Assembly: GCF_013141865.1 (NCBI RefSeq)
Contig: NZ_RCST01000001.1
Location: forward strand, 930,001 to 994,000
Source: Methylomonas sp. ZR1
Lineage (GTDB): Bacteria; Pseudomonadota; Gammaproteobacteria; Methylococcales; Methylomonadaceae
Direction: 5' to 3'
DNA length: 64,000 bases
A program made the position numbers and the translations under genes. Shown in pieces: positions 1-7,694 of the stretch (its first letter is position 1; every line of letters begins with the position of its first letter). The notes under the pieces are model-generated. The model was not told where the DNA came from and ran no database searches. It saw nothing but the letters and a program-made list of their open reading frames with translations.

Positions 1-237
1 ATTGCCGGCGCCAGCGTTTACCCGCGCGAAGTAGTCAAGCGCTGTCTGCAGCTGAATGCAGCGGCGGTCATATTCGCCCATAACCACCCGAGCGGTACAA
101 ACGAACCTAGCCAAGCAGATCGGCAAATAACCGATAAGTTGAAAGCGGCGCTAGGGATGATAGATGTTCGGGTTCTGGATCATTTCATCGTTGGCGACGG
201 TGAACCCTATTCTTTTGCCGAACATAGGATGATTTAA
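1..237 (+). CDS. radC: RadC-like JAB-domain protein, C-terminal part (cut by window edge)
   Basis: An open frame runs in from the left edge and stops at 235-237, giving the last 78 residues of a RadC-family protein. The translation contains HNHPSG, the metal-binding motif of the JAB1/MPN metalloprotease-like fold, preceded by a hydrophobic strand (AAAVIFAH) and followed by the Asp-His-Phe-Ile tail usual in this family (VLDHFIVGD). RadC-type proteins are very common in plasmids, integrative elements and genomic islands, and their molecular role is unsettled despite the DNA repair name. The neighbours here (DUF4224, recombinase remnant, integrase) fit a mobile context, so this is probably an island copy rather than the chromosomal housekeeping radC. 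The N-terminal helix-hairpin-helix region, if present, lies outside the window. Confidence 0.85.
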   Translation: MAGASVYPREVVKRCLQLNAAAVIFAHNHPSGTNEPSQADRQITDKLKAALGMIDVRVLDHFIVGDGEPYSFAEHRMI

Positions 238-270
238 CTTGAATTATCTAACATAGCCCAGGCGGATCAA

Positions 271-477
271 ATGACAACCAGCTTGATACAAGAAGAGGAA
301 TTGATGGAATGGAGCGGATTTAAGCGCCGCACAGCCTTGGTCAACTGGTTGCGACAGTGTGGTATTCCTTATCTACTTGGCAATCACGGGCGTGTTTGTG
401 TTACTGCGGAATCGGTCAATCTGCCGCTATTGCATATTCAACGGGTTTTAGCCGACAGTAGCGACGACATTTTTTGA
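271..477 (+). CDS. DUF4224-family small protein
   Basis: A 68-residue acidic-to-neutral protein starting at an ATG 33 bp after the RadC-like stop. The segment LMEWSGFKRRTALVNWLR followed by a short strand and a GRVCVT turn matches the pattern of DUF4224 proteins. These are small proteins found next to integrases in prophages and islands, and they look like a short winged-helix or excisionase-like DNA-binding fold. The function is not established; a role in element excision or regulation is only an inference from the family's usual company. The gene runs in the same direction as the RadC-like gene and could be co-transcribed with it. No signal peptide or membrane segment is visible. Confidence 0.6.
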   Translation: MTTSLIQEEELMEWSGFKRRTALVNWLRQCGIPYLLGNHGRVCVTAESVNLPLLHIQRVLADSSDDIF

Positions 478-521
478 AGCCGCATGGATCGCGGCTTATG
501 TTGGCTGGATCGGTCGAAAAC

Positions 522-842
522 TCAGGCGGCAATCAGCTTGTAAAGCGTTGGCCGGCTAATGCCGTATTCCTTCGCCAGTTTGCTTTTATCGTCGCCCTGT
601 TCAACCCGTGCTTTGATTTCGGCGGTTTGTTCCGCTGTCAGCTTGGCCGGTGCGCCTAGCTTTTTGCCTTGGGCTTTGGCCGCTTCGATGCCTTCCCGTT
701 GGCGTTCCTTAATCGATATTGTTCGAATGTGCCGTCTGGTTAAAACGAACTGATAGCGCCCGCGCGAGCTATCGGCTATTCTTTTGGGACATACTTGCCC
801 TAATTGATGCATAATCAGTATATCGGTTGATATAGAAAACAA
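522..842 (-). pseudogene. Serine recombinase (resolvase/invertase) C-terminal remnant
   Basis: The last 60 or so residues of this minus-strand frame (from about KERQREGIEAAKAQGKKLG to the end) match the C-terminal end of small serine recombinases: the E-helix tail with RQREGI, a linker, then a Hin-like helix-turn-helix ending in KLAKEYGISRPTLYKLI. The catalytic N-terminal domain, with its active-site Ser and the Arg cluster, is absent. The roughly 45 residues in front show no resemblance to the family. It is therefore a decayed recombinase or a truncated DNA-binding remnant. It lies convergent to the DUF4224 gene. It could still make a small DNA-binding protein, but nothing seen supports recombinase activity. 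Confidence 0.6.
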
Positions 843-887
843 CCGGCAACATACCAGTAATGGTTTTTTAAAAGTTAAGAGTAATTT

Positions 888-1097
888 ATGGCAGCATTAG
901 TACAAGGCAAAGTTAAGTGGTTCAACGATGACAAGGGCTTCGGCTTCATTGAACAAGATGGTGGCAAAGATGTGTTTGTTCACTTTAGCGTCATTCAAGG
1001 TAGCGGCCGCAAAACCCTGAGAGAAGGCCAGAGCGTAACGATGGAAGTGACCGCCGGAGCGAAAGGCCCTCAAGCGGAAAACGTCACCCCTTTATAG
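888..1097 (+). CDS. csp: Cold-shock protein, CspA family
   Basis: A 69-residue single cold-shock domain protein of normal family length. It carries both RNA-binding motifs: RNP1 (KGFGFI, about residues 17-22) and RNP2 (VFVHF, about 30-34), plus the N-terminal GKVKWFN strand. Such proteins bind single-stranded RNA and DNA and act as RNA chaperones or antiterminators in the cytoplasm. The AT-rich leader upstream (about 843-887) ends in a weak purine-rich ribosome binding site. The gene sits between a recombinase remnant and an integrase element, so it may be carried by the mobile region, although core csp genes look the same. Family assignment is secure; which paralogue it is cannot be told from the sequence. 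Confidence 0.93.
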   Translation: MAALVQGKVKWFNDDKGFGFIEQDGGKDVFVHFSVIQGSGRKTLREGQSVTMEVTAGAKGPQAENVTPL

Positions 1098-1212
1098 TCG
1101 TCATGCGGTGATTGGATTTTGGTAGGCAAAACTCGAAGGAGTGACACGAATAGTGATACGTGCGCAATGTTATATAAATAATTTTTTATAAAACAATGCC
1201 TTGTATTTCATA

Positions 1213-1233
1213 TCGGTTCCGACCCTCGTACCA
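1213..1233 (+). repeat. Left 21-bp direct repeat (probable attL)
   Basis: A 21-bp sequence beginning TCGGTTCCGACCC and ending GTACCA is repeated without mismatch at 3512-3532, on either side of an integrase gene. Each copy is followed about 33 bp later by a similar rho-independent terminator. The ...CCA end recalls a tRNA 3' end, but the T-loop consensus is not met and no tRNA body precedes either copy. The most likely reading is a core attachment site left by integration. Confidence 0.7.
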
Positions 1234-1266
1234 TTGATTAGTGCAATCAAATGCAAAGAGAAGTAC

Positions 1267-1300
1267 AAACCCGCAAGCCGACTGGCTTAGCGGGTTTTTT
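1267..1300 (+). terminator. Rho-independent terminator following the left repeat
   Basis: An inverted repeat with arms AACCCGC and GCGGGTT, an inner AGCC/GGCT pair and a small GACT loop is followed by a run of T. An almost identical hairpin follows the right copy of the 21-bp repeat at 3564-3600, so it appears to belong to the duplicated attachment region. Confidence 0.75.
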
Positions 1301-1345
1301 ATTGTGCAAAGAAATGCAGCAAGATGCAGGGGCATGCAATCAAAA

Positions 1346-1408
1346 GTGTGTCCTTCATTGTGTCCTTTCCTATAATGTCTGTTACCGAGGACACAATTGA
1401 GGACACAC
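1346..1408 (+). promoter_or_regulatory. Integrase promoter flanked by inverted GTGTCC repeats
   Basis: Two 20-bp inverted arms (1346-1365 and 1389-1408; 18 of 20 positions pair) enclose a perfect TATAAT at 1371-1376. The right arm overlaps the GAGG ribosome binding site at 1399-1402 and ends one base before the integrase ATG at 1410. Each arm holds two copies of a GTGTCC core. This arrangement suggests binding sites for the integrase or an excisionase that also repress the gene. The protein that binds is an inference. Confidence 0.6.
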
Positions 1409-1409
1409 T

Positions 1410-2579
1410 ATGGCACTCCAACTCAATAAAGACACGGTCTACAGAGCGGCAAAGGCGCGCGATAAAGAATACTTTATCAACGATGGCGGCGGACTCTATC
1501 TCGTCGTCGGGAAAAACGGCACCAAGATATGGAAATTCATTTTCTCGTTTGAAGGGAAGCGGAAAAAACTCTCATTTGGCGTGTATCCGGATACCACCTT
1601 GGAAAACGCCAGGCGCAAAGCTGATGAGGCTAGAAACAGCCTTGCCAACGGCATCGATCCCAGCGAAATCAGAAAGCAAGCCCGGGCAGAAATTACCCAA
1701 GCCGTCGAAAATCAAAATCGAGTAAACGCCGGACTACCCATCGTCAACAGTTTCGAAGACATCGCCAGGCAATGGATGGATTCGACGTCACATACAGTGC
1801 GCGATGTAACCAACCAAAAGAAAGTTCGCCGATTCGAACTCTACGTGTTTCCGGAAATCGGTCAAAAGCCCATAGGCGAAGTGAAATCGCCCGACATATT
1901 TGCTGTTGTCCGCCCACTCATCATCAAAAAGCAACTGGAAACCGCCCACCGCGTGCGTGCGGACATTAGCGCGGCTTTTGCCTATGCCATCGCTCACGGC
2001 TATACCGACTACGATCCAGCGCAAGCCGTTGGCGCCCAAATTCCGGCGCAAAAAGTCAAACACAACGCCGCAGTCACCGAGCCAAAGCAAGTTGGCCAAT
2101 TACTGCGCGACATCTCCAACTACCAAGGCACCTTTGTCGTGCAATGCGCGTTAAGACTCTCGCCATACCTGTTTCAACGGCCGGGAGAAATCAGGCAGAT
2201 GGAATGGAAGGATATTGATTTCTCCGCAAAAGAATGGCGTTACTTCGTCACCAAAACGGAAACACAACACATCGTCCCATTGTCGCGTCAGGCTATAGAG
2301 GTTTTGGAAGCCATCAAGCCGTTAACCGGTATTGGCCAGTATGTTTTTCCGTCCAGCCGTGGCGATGGTCGGTCTATGTCAGATGGCACAATACGCACCG
2401 CGCTTAAAACCCTTGGATACCAACGTGAAGAAATGAGCGCTCACGGTTTCAGAACCACCGCATCGACATTGCTCAATGAACAAGGCTGGTCGCCGGATGC
2501 GATAGAACGCCAACTGTGCCACATGCCCAAGGACCAAGTCCGTGCCGCCTATACACGGATCAATGAATTACGCCTTTAA
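1410..2579 (+). CDS. int: P4-type tyrosine-recombinase integrase (DUF4102 N-terminus)
   Basis: A 389-residue site-specific recombinase, close to the usual 390-420 residues of P4-like island integrases. The N-terminal 90 residues match the DUF4102/arm-binding domain (GGGLYLVV, KIWKFIFSFEGK, FGVYPDTTLENAR). A SAM-like core-binding domain follows, then the catalytic domain with Arg in QRPGEIR (about R257), His-x-x-Arg in HGFRT (H345, R348) and the nucleophile Tyr in AAYTR (Y381). It catalyses insertion and excision of the element between att sites. The ATG at 1410 is chosen because GAGG lies 7 bp upstream and the DUF4102 homology begins at once. The gene begins 176 bp inside the left 21-bp repeat, the usual position for an integrase. 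The frame is intact, so the enzyme may be active. Confidence 0.93.
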   Translation: MALQLNKDTVYRAAKARDKEYFINDGGGLYLVVGKNGTKIWKFIFSFEGKRKKLSFGVYPDTTLENARRKADEARNSLANGIDPSEIRKQARAEITQAVENQNRVNAGLPIVNSFEDIARQWMDSTSHTVRDVTNQKKVRRFELYVFPEIGQKPIGEVKSPDIFAVVRPLIIKKQLETAHRVRADISAAFAYAIAHGYTDYDPAQAVGAQIPAQKVKHNAAVTEPKQVGQLLRDISNYQGTFVVQCALRLSPYLFQRPGEIRQMEWKDIDFSAKEWRYFVTKTETQHIVPLSRQAIEVLEAIKPLTGIGQYVFPSSRGDGRSMSDGTIRTALKTLGYQREEMSAHGFRTTASTLLNEQGWSPDAIERQLCHMPKDQVRAAYTRINELRL

Positions 2580-2823
2580 GCAAATCTCTGCCGGCATGGT
2601 CGAGCAATCGGCGGCCAAGCTAATAGAATTAGCCGGCGAACCATTTAGGGATTTGGTTACAGCGATCATCGCTGACAAAGGCATAGAAAATGCCGAGAGA
2701 GTCAGCATTATGGTTTGTGAACGTCTTTTTCAATTGGTATTCAGTCGTGAAGGCGGTTATGTGATGCCAGATACGAGATATGCCTATCGCCAAATAGCAG
2801 ACCTGATAGAAACAGCGGCTTAA
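2563..2823 (+). CDS. Small hypothetical protein overlapping int
   Basis: An open frame of 86 residues from the ATG at 2563, overlapping the end of the integrase gene by 17 bp; a GTG at 2542 would add seven residues. The predicted protein is soluble and mostly helical, with no recognised motif, signal peptide or membrane segment. Its tight overlap with int and the good terminator immediately after it (2831-2861) argue that it is a real gene made as part of an int operon. It is the only possible cargo of the small element. I do not recognise the family. A role in excision or control would be a guess from its position. Confidence 0.6.
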   Translation: MNYAFKQISAGMVEQSAAKLIELAGEPFRDLVTAIIADKGIENAERVSIMVCERLFQLVFSREGGYVMPDTRYAYRQIADLIETAA

Positions 2824-2830
2824 TGCAAGC

Positions 2831-2861
2831 GGCAATCTGGATAGTTCCGGATTGCCTTTTT
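2831..2861 (+). terminator. Rho-independent terminator after the int operon
   Basis: GGCAATCTGG pairs with CCGGATTGCC across the six-base loop ATAGTT (ten pairs including one wobble), followed by five T. It ends the integrase/small-protein unit. Confidence 0.8.
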
Positions 2862-3511
2862 GACCGGTTAAATCCATTGGCTAAAGCAGCCTGATCGAGG
2901 TCGCAACTTGGTAACGGTATAGCTGGTTAATTCAGACCGTCCGCCGGTCAAAATTCACTCCTCCTCGCCCGCGCGGTTTTTGCACAAAAATTTGCACACG
3001 AAGTTCGCTTTGAACCGCTTAAATCCGGACCAGAAGCGTTAAAGCCAGGAAATTCTCGGCTTTCTGGCACTAAAGTGGACCGCTTTTACCCGATGTGCAG
3101 AATTCGCAAAATGCCGATCATTTACACATTCTGCCATTTAAGACCGCTAAACGGCACACCTTAAAATCGCCAAATTTAATGTAACAAACTGATAAATAAT
3201 TGATTTTTTGTCTATTCAATTTTTTGGCGAAATTTTACCGTGTTCGATGCGATTGGCTGAAAGCCGCGAATTACCTGGATTTGGTGAAAAACCGAATGGC
3301 GGAAATCGGCAGTTTTTCAGTATTTGTGAGGTTGGGTTTATTTAGGCTGATCCAGGCTAAATAATCTCTATAGTAACGACCGGCGAAAGATTTGGATTTG
3401 AGCTGTTTAGGTAGGAAAATATCGGATAAGACTTCGGATTGTGTCCTTGTGTGTGTCCTTGCTCAGGCTTTTAAATTTTTATGATAAATAAAACAAATGC
3501 TTATGAATTTT
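2862..3511. other. Non-coding right arm of the integrase element
   Basis: No convincing gene is seen in this 650-bp stretch. The last part carries two direct GTGTCCTT motifs (3441-3448 and 3453-3460) like those around the integrase promoter, placed 52 to 72 bp inside the right 21-bp repeat. These could be arm-type recombinase binding sites. Confidence 0.5.
3440..3461 (+). repeat. Paired GTGTCCTT motifs near the right element end
   Basis: Two copies of GTGTCCTT, 12 bp apart, in direct orientation. The same core occurs four times in inverted pairs around the integrase promoter (1346-1408). Sharing of a short motif between the two ends of an element is typical of arm-type sites of tyrosine recombinases; binding here is inferred. 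Confidence 0.5.
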
Positions 3512-3532
3512 TCGGTTCCGACCCTCGTACCA
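3512..3532 (+). repeat. Right 21-bp direct repeat (probable attR)
   Basis: Exact copy of the 21-bp sequence at 1213-1233. With that copy it delimits a 2.3-kb segment that contains only the integrase and one small gene. Confidence 0.7.
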
Positions 3533-3563
3533 CCTACTCTTCCAGAGTAGTCCAAAGAAATTT

Positions 3564-3600
3564 AAAAACCCGCTAGCCGTAAGGCTTAGCGGGTTTTTTA
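3564..3600 (+). terminator. Rho-independent terminator following the right repeat
   Basis: AACCCGCTAGCC pairs with GGCTTAGCGGGTT around a GTAA loop with one bulged base, followed by six T. It is the counterpart of the hairpin at 1267-1300 and probably the original terminator of whatever gene once ended at the attachment site. Confidence 0.8.
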
Positions 3601-3648
3601 TTTTTAAGCGATGCATTTTCGCACCAAGGTTCTCCACGAGGTATTGAT

Positions 3649-5448
3649 ATGCCTTTCTCCCGTTCTAAGCAAACCGATCCCACCCGAAAAATATCGACCT
3701 TAAAGGCGTTATGGCCGTTTATCCGTCCCTATCGCGCTAGAATGCTGTTGGCCTTTTGCCTGTTGTGCCTGGGCTCGGCGACGATTCTGTTAGTACCGTT
3801 GGCGTTCCGCGACCTGATTGATTTTGGCTTTGGTCAGCGACAGGCAGAGCAGGGTGGGTTGTTAGGCGCGCTGAGCATGGATGGACATTTTCTGGCGCTA
3901 TTTGCCTTAGCCTGCCTGTGGGCGGTGACGATAGCGGCACGTTATTACACGGTCAGTTGGGTTGGCGAACGGGTGACCGCGGATTTGCGTAGCGCGGTTT
4001 ACGAACGGGTCTTGGCGCAGTCTCCGCAGTTTTTCGAAACCTTGCAAACCGGGGAAGTTTTGTCACGACTGACCGGCGATACCACGCTGATTCAGACTGT
4101 GGTGGGCAGTTCGATTTCCATGGGCTTACGCAGCGTATTCCAGTTTATCGGCGGCATGATTATGTTGGCGGTGACCAGTCTGCATCTATTCTCATTGATA
4201 TTGGGCTTAATGATCTTGCTGACCTTGCCGATTTTGGCAATGGGCCGGAAAGTAAAAAAGCTGTCGCGGGAGTCGCAGGATAAGATCGCCGATGCCTCGG
4301 CGCTGGCCGGCGAGATCCTCAATGCGGTACCTACGGTCCAAGCCTATACCCAGGAAGGCCGTGAAGCAGCGCGCTTTAGTGAGCGCGCCGAAGTCAGTTT
4401 TATGACTGCTGTTCGCCGTAGTCGGTTTCGTTCCGCATTGACGGTTATCGTCATCACAGCCGTGATGGGCTCCATTATTTTCGTATTGTGGATAGGCGCC
4501 AACCAGGTCAACGCGGGTGTTATGACCGGCGGGCAACTGGCTTCTTTCGTGCTATATGCCACGCTGGTGTCCGGCGGGGTCAGCACCATAGCGGAAGTAT
4601 GGGGGGACGTGATGCGGGCGACCGGCGCAACCGGGCGCTTACTGGAACTGCTATATGCCCAACCGGCAATCATTGATGCTGCTACACCTCAGCCTTTGGT
4701 AAATGGCGATACAGCGGCGATTGAATTTCAGCAAGTCAGCTTCAGTTACCCGTCGCGCTTGCAAGCCGCCGCACTGGATAGAATCGATTTAAGTATCTCG
4801 GCAGGGGAGAGCGTCGCTTTTATCGGCCCGTCCGGGGCCGGCAAGACTACGTTGTTTCAATTGCTGTTGCGTTTTTACGATGTAACGCACGGTACCATTC
4901 GCCTTAACGGTCAGGATATTCGTCACCTATCCTTACAGGAACTGCGCGGCAAAATTGCCATTGTGCCGCAGGATGCTGTGATTTTCTCGACCACCGCGCT
5001 GGAAAATATTCGTTACGGCCGGCCCGAAGCCAGCGATGAGGAAGTTATCGCGGCCGGGCAATTGGCGCAAGTAGCGGAGTTCATTGATCGCTTGCCGGAT
5101 GGTTACCAAACTTTTCTCGGCGAGCGCGGTACACGTTTATCCGGTGGGCAAAGACAGCGCATCGCCATCGCTCGGGCCATTCTGAAAAACGCACCGCTGT
5201 TGTTATTGGACGAGGCGACCAGCGCGCTGGATGCAGAATCGGAAGTGTTGGTGCAACGGGGTTTAAATGCCGCCATGCAGGGTCGTACCACACTGATTAT
5301 TGCGCACCGTTTGGCCACCGTGAATAAGGTCAGCCGCATCGTGGTGTTGGATCAAGGACGCATCGTCGAAACCGGATCGCCCGAGGATTTGCGCAAACAA
5401 AGCGGACTCTATGCTAGGCTGGCGAATCTACAGTTCGATGTGCAATAA
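3649..5448 (+). CDS. MsbA-related ABC exporter (fused permease and ATPase)
   Basis: A 599-residue half-transporter of the ABCB/MsbA type. Residues about 30-330 form the six-helix membrane domain, including the intracellular-loop signature around ADASALAGEILNAVPTVQAY. Residues about 350-595 form the nucleotide-binding domain with Walker A GPSGAGKTT (393-401), the signature LSGGQ (497-501), Walker B LLLLDEATSALD and the H-loop in IIAHRLATV. It would work as a homodimer in the inner membrane exporting a lipid or other amphipathic substrate. It most resembles the MsbA-related proteobacterial branch rather than MsbA itself, and no lpxK gene follows, so lipid A export is unlikely to be its main task. 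The start at 3649 follows a GAGG ribosome binding site. It is the first gene outside the integrated element. Confidence 0.9.
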   Translation: MPFSRSKQTDPTRKISTLKALWPFIRPYRARMLLAFCLLCLGSATILLVPLAFRDLIDFGFGQRQAEQGGLLGALSMDGHFLALFALACLWAVTIAARYYTVSWVGERVTADLRSAVYERVLAQSPQFFETLQTGEVLSRLTGDTTLIQTVVGSSISMGLRSVFQFIGGMIMLAVTSLHLFSLILGLMILLTLPILAMGRKVKKLSRESQDKIADASALAGEILNAVPTVQAYTQEGREAARFSERAEVSFMTAVRRSRFRSALTVIVITAVMGSIIFVLWIGANQVNAGVMTGGQLASFVLYATLVSGGVSTIAEVWGDVMRATGATGRLLELLYAQPAIIDAATPQPLVNGDTAAIEFQQVSFSYPSRLQAAALDRIDLSISAGESVAFIGPSGAGKTTLFQLLLRFYDVTHGTIRLNGQDIRHLSLQELRGKIAIVPQDAVIFSTTALENIRYGRPEASDEEVIAAGQLAQVAEFIDRLPDGYQTFLGERGTRLSGGQRQRIAIARAILKNAPLLLLDEATSALDAESEVLVQRGLNAAMQGRTTLIIAHRLATVNKVSRIVVLDQGRIVETGSPEDLRKQSGLYARLANLQFDVQ

Positions 5449-5585
5449 GTCTGCATAAGCCTAATGCCTGGGGCGAACCTGTTGCGGTAGAAGATGTATA
5501 GCCATCAACTTGGCTTTTTCAATTTATACTGTCAGCGGAGAACGGATTCTATCTTCCCAGTTACCGCCACCCGTCAAGTTCAGCC

Positions 5586-6899
5586 ATGCACCACAAATTA
5601 ATGACGTTTGTCCGAGACGATATTTGGTTGTTGCACGAGCAAGATCTGCCTTATGTTCAAGAAAAACTGATCAAGTATTTAAAAATCGTTATTTTGTCCT
5701 GGCAAAGTTTCGGTTTGGATCTTTGTCAGCTACGCGCCTCCGCTTTAACCTTGTACAGCATTTTGTCGATAGTGCCGGTCATTGCCATGTTGTTTGGCAT
5801 TGCCAAGGGCTTTGGCTTTGAAAGCATGCTCGAGCAAGAACTGTTGCAGCGCATGCCGGAGCGAGATGCGCTAGTGGTGCAGCTAATCGGTTTTGCCAAA
5901 AACCTGTTGGAAAGCGCCAAGGGTGAAGTGGTGGCCGGGATAGGGATTGTCGTGCTGTTTTGGACTGTCATCAGCTTGATAGGCAATATCGAAGAGTCTT
6001 TCAACTACATCTGGAAAATCGGCAAGAGCCGGTCGTTGGGCCGCAAATTTAGCGATTATTTATCGCTGATGCTATTGGCGCCGGTGTTGCTGATCGCCGC
6101 CAGCAGCATCACCGTCTTTGTTAGTACGCAAATCACTTGGTTTATTACCGTCATGCAATTGCCGGCGTTTGCCAGCTGGCTGGTGGTCAAAGCGCTGAGT
6201 TTGTCGCCGGTGCTGCTGATGATTGCCTTGTTTTCCTTTACGTTTATTTTTATGCCTAATCATAAAATACACGTTCGCGCCGGCATTATCGCCGGTGTGG
6301 TGACGGGCGTTAGTTATCATTTGTTGCAATGGGCGTATTTAAGCTTGCAGATCGGCGTGTCGAGTTATAACGCCATTTACGGCAGTTTTGCGGCGCTACC
6401 CTTGTTTGTGGTTTGGCTGCAAAGCTGCTGGATGATTGTTTTGTTCGGTTGCGAGATGGCTTTTTTTACCCAAAACTACCAAACCTATCGAAACAATAAT
6501 CGCTTTGCCCATTTAAGTTTTGCGCTGAAAAAACTGGTGGCCTTGCAAGTCATGCATTTGATAGTCAAAAACTTTAGCCAGTTGCAGACTCCCTTAAGCG
6601 CAGCCGACATCGCCGGCAAGCTGGCCATACCTATAGCGATCATTCAGGAAGTGCTGGCGAAATTACTGCTTAGCCACCTGCTGGCCGAACTGAAAGAACC
6701 TGATGGTAGCGACGAGGTCTATCTGCCGGCTATAGACATTCATATCCTGACCATCAGCTTTGTGATCAACGCACTGGAGCAATGCGGGCAAAACCAATTG
6801 CCGGAAAGCAACCAGCAGCCGCTGCTGATCGACGCGGTCGAAAGCTTCAAGAGTCTGATAGAAGCATCCGAGCGTAATCAGCTGCTAAAAGACATTTGA
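5586..6899 (+). CDS. YihY/BrkB-family inner-membrane protein
   Basis: A 437-residue protein whose residues about 30-295 form the YihY/virulence factor BrkB domain, with six hydrophobic segments and the conserved internal ISLIGNIEESFNYIWKI stretch. The family was once labelled ribonuclease BN, which is wrong for these membrane proteins; a transport role has been proposed but is unproven. The C-terminal 140 residues are soluble and hold a winged-helix-like segment (LSAADIAGKLAIPIAIIQEVLAKLL), as in the longer members of the family. The gene follows the ABC exporter by 137 bp in the same direction and ends before a strong bidirectional terminator. Function remains unknown; family assignment is firm. 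Confidence 0.88.
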   Translation: MHHKLMTFVRDDIWLLHEQDLPYVQEKLIKYLKIVILSWQSFGLDLCQLRASALTLYSILSIVPVIAMLFGIAKGFGFESMLEQELLQRMPERDALVVQLIGFAKNLLESAKGEVVAGIGIVVLFWTVISLIGNIEESFNYIWKIGKSRSLGRKFSDYLSLMLLAPVLLIAASSITVFVSTQITWFITVMQLPAFASWLVVKALSLSPVLLMIALFSFTFIFMPNHKIHVRAGIIAGVVTGVSYHLLQWAYLSLQIGVSSYNAIYGSFAALPLFVVWLQSCWMIVLFGCEMAFFTQNYQTYRNNNRFAHLSFALKKLVALQVMHLIVKNFSQLQTPLSAADIAGKLAIPIAIIQEVLAKLLLSHLLAELKEPDGSDEVYLPAIDIHILTISFVINALEQCGQNQLPESNQQPLLIDAVESFKSLIEASERNQLLKDI

Positions 6900-7120
6900 A
6901 AGAGTCGGTAGAATTGAGTGCTGAGAATTTTAATTTGAAAGCCAATGCAACATTTAGCGCAAGTTGCAAAGCAAGCGGAATCGCTGCATGACTGACTTTC
7001 AGTCTTTAAGCTTCGTACAATTTCAGTTGCGTTGAGCGAGCGCTTCTTGATGCTGAGCAGGACTGCTAATTTTGAGGTAGTTGCTGCGTCGTTTAAAAAG
7101 ATAGGGGAAATTGCCCCCAC

Positions 7121-7180
7121 AAAAAAGCCTCTCGTGTAACAGGGTTGTTTAGCAAACTCTGTTACACGAGAGGCTTTTTT
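7121..7180. terminator. Strong bidirectional terminator
   Basis: A perfect 22-bp inverted repeat (arms starting AAAAAAGCCTCTCG and ending CGAGAGGCTTTTTT) with a loop of 16 bases. It has T runs on both strands, so it can end the yihY-like transcript on the plus strand and the tRNA-Ser transcript on the minus strand. Confidence 0.9.
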
Positions 7181-7214
7181 CAAAAAAATTATTGTTATTC
7201 AATAATTTATAAGT

Positions 7215-7302
7215 TGGCGGAGAAAGAGGGATTCGAACCCTCGATACGTTGCCGTATACACACTTTCCAGGCGTGCGCCTTCGACCGCTCGGCCATCTCT
7301 CC
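7215..7302 (-). tRNA. serT: tRNA-Ser (anticodon GGA)
   Basis: Read on the minus strand the 88-nt sequence starts GGAGAGATGGCCGAG and ends with an encoded CCA. It has the extended variable arm of a class II tRNA, the T-loop GGTTCGAATCC and an anticodon loop with GGA (complement of 7266-7268). It decodes UCC and UCU serine codons. The terminator at 7121-7180 lies downstream. No integrated element adjoins this tRNA. Confidence 0.97.
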
Positions 7303-7694
7303 TAATACATTTTTGGGCTGATCAGCAGATTTAGTGCTTCAGAAATTGATCGCTTCATAACTTAATCTGCGTTTGTCGCCGTGATAGCGACCACCCAATC
7401 CCGACTAGGATAATGGATACACGGTTATTTTGCAATTCGGACGAGTGTTTTCTCGGTTATTGGCCTAGGCATTGAATTTCCCATTGGCGTTACTTCCCTA
7501 AAAGACAATCCAGTTTAGTCATTGGTTTAGCGCCCGATCAGCCCTTACTTGTACTCGGTTAACCATATTCTGTCGGATAAATAAATTGTTGAATTTTGCT
7601 CTTCAGTGGATCGTGGTCTAAGTTTGCGCAGGAGTTTGCTGGAGAGTGAACTCACATTTTGTCGATGGCCTATCGGAGTGAACGGGGGAGCTCT
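7303..7694. other. Intergenic leader region upstream of the signalling block
   Basis: About 390 bp without a credible gene. It must carry the tRNA-Ser promoter (minus strand) and the promoter of the five-gene signalling block (plus strand). No clear operator or structured RNA is seen. Confidence 0.5.

Noticed and set aside
1205..1236. A tRNA 3' end as integration target at the 21-bp repeats
   Set aside because: The sequence ends in CCA and contains GGTTCC, but the T-loop consensus is not matched and no acceptor, D or anticodon arm precedes either copy.
3649..5448. Assignment of the ABC exporter as MsbA (lipid A flippase)
   Set aside because: Overall fold agrees, but there is no lpxK or other lipid A gene next to it and the sequence looks like the MsbA-related branch.
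6878..7183. Minus-strand frame of 101 residues between the YihY gene and tRNA-Ser
   Set aside because: It begins inside a perfect terminator hairpin and overlaps the end of the YihY-family gene; no conserved motif.
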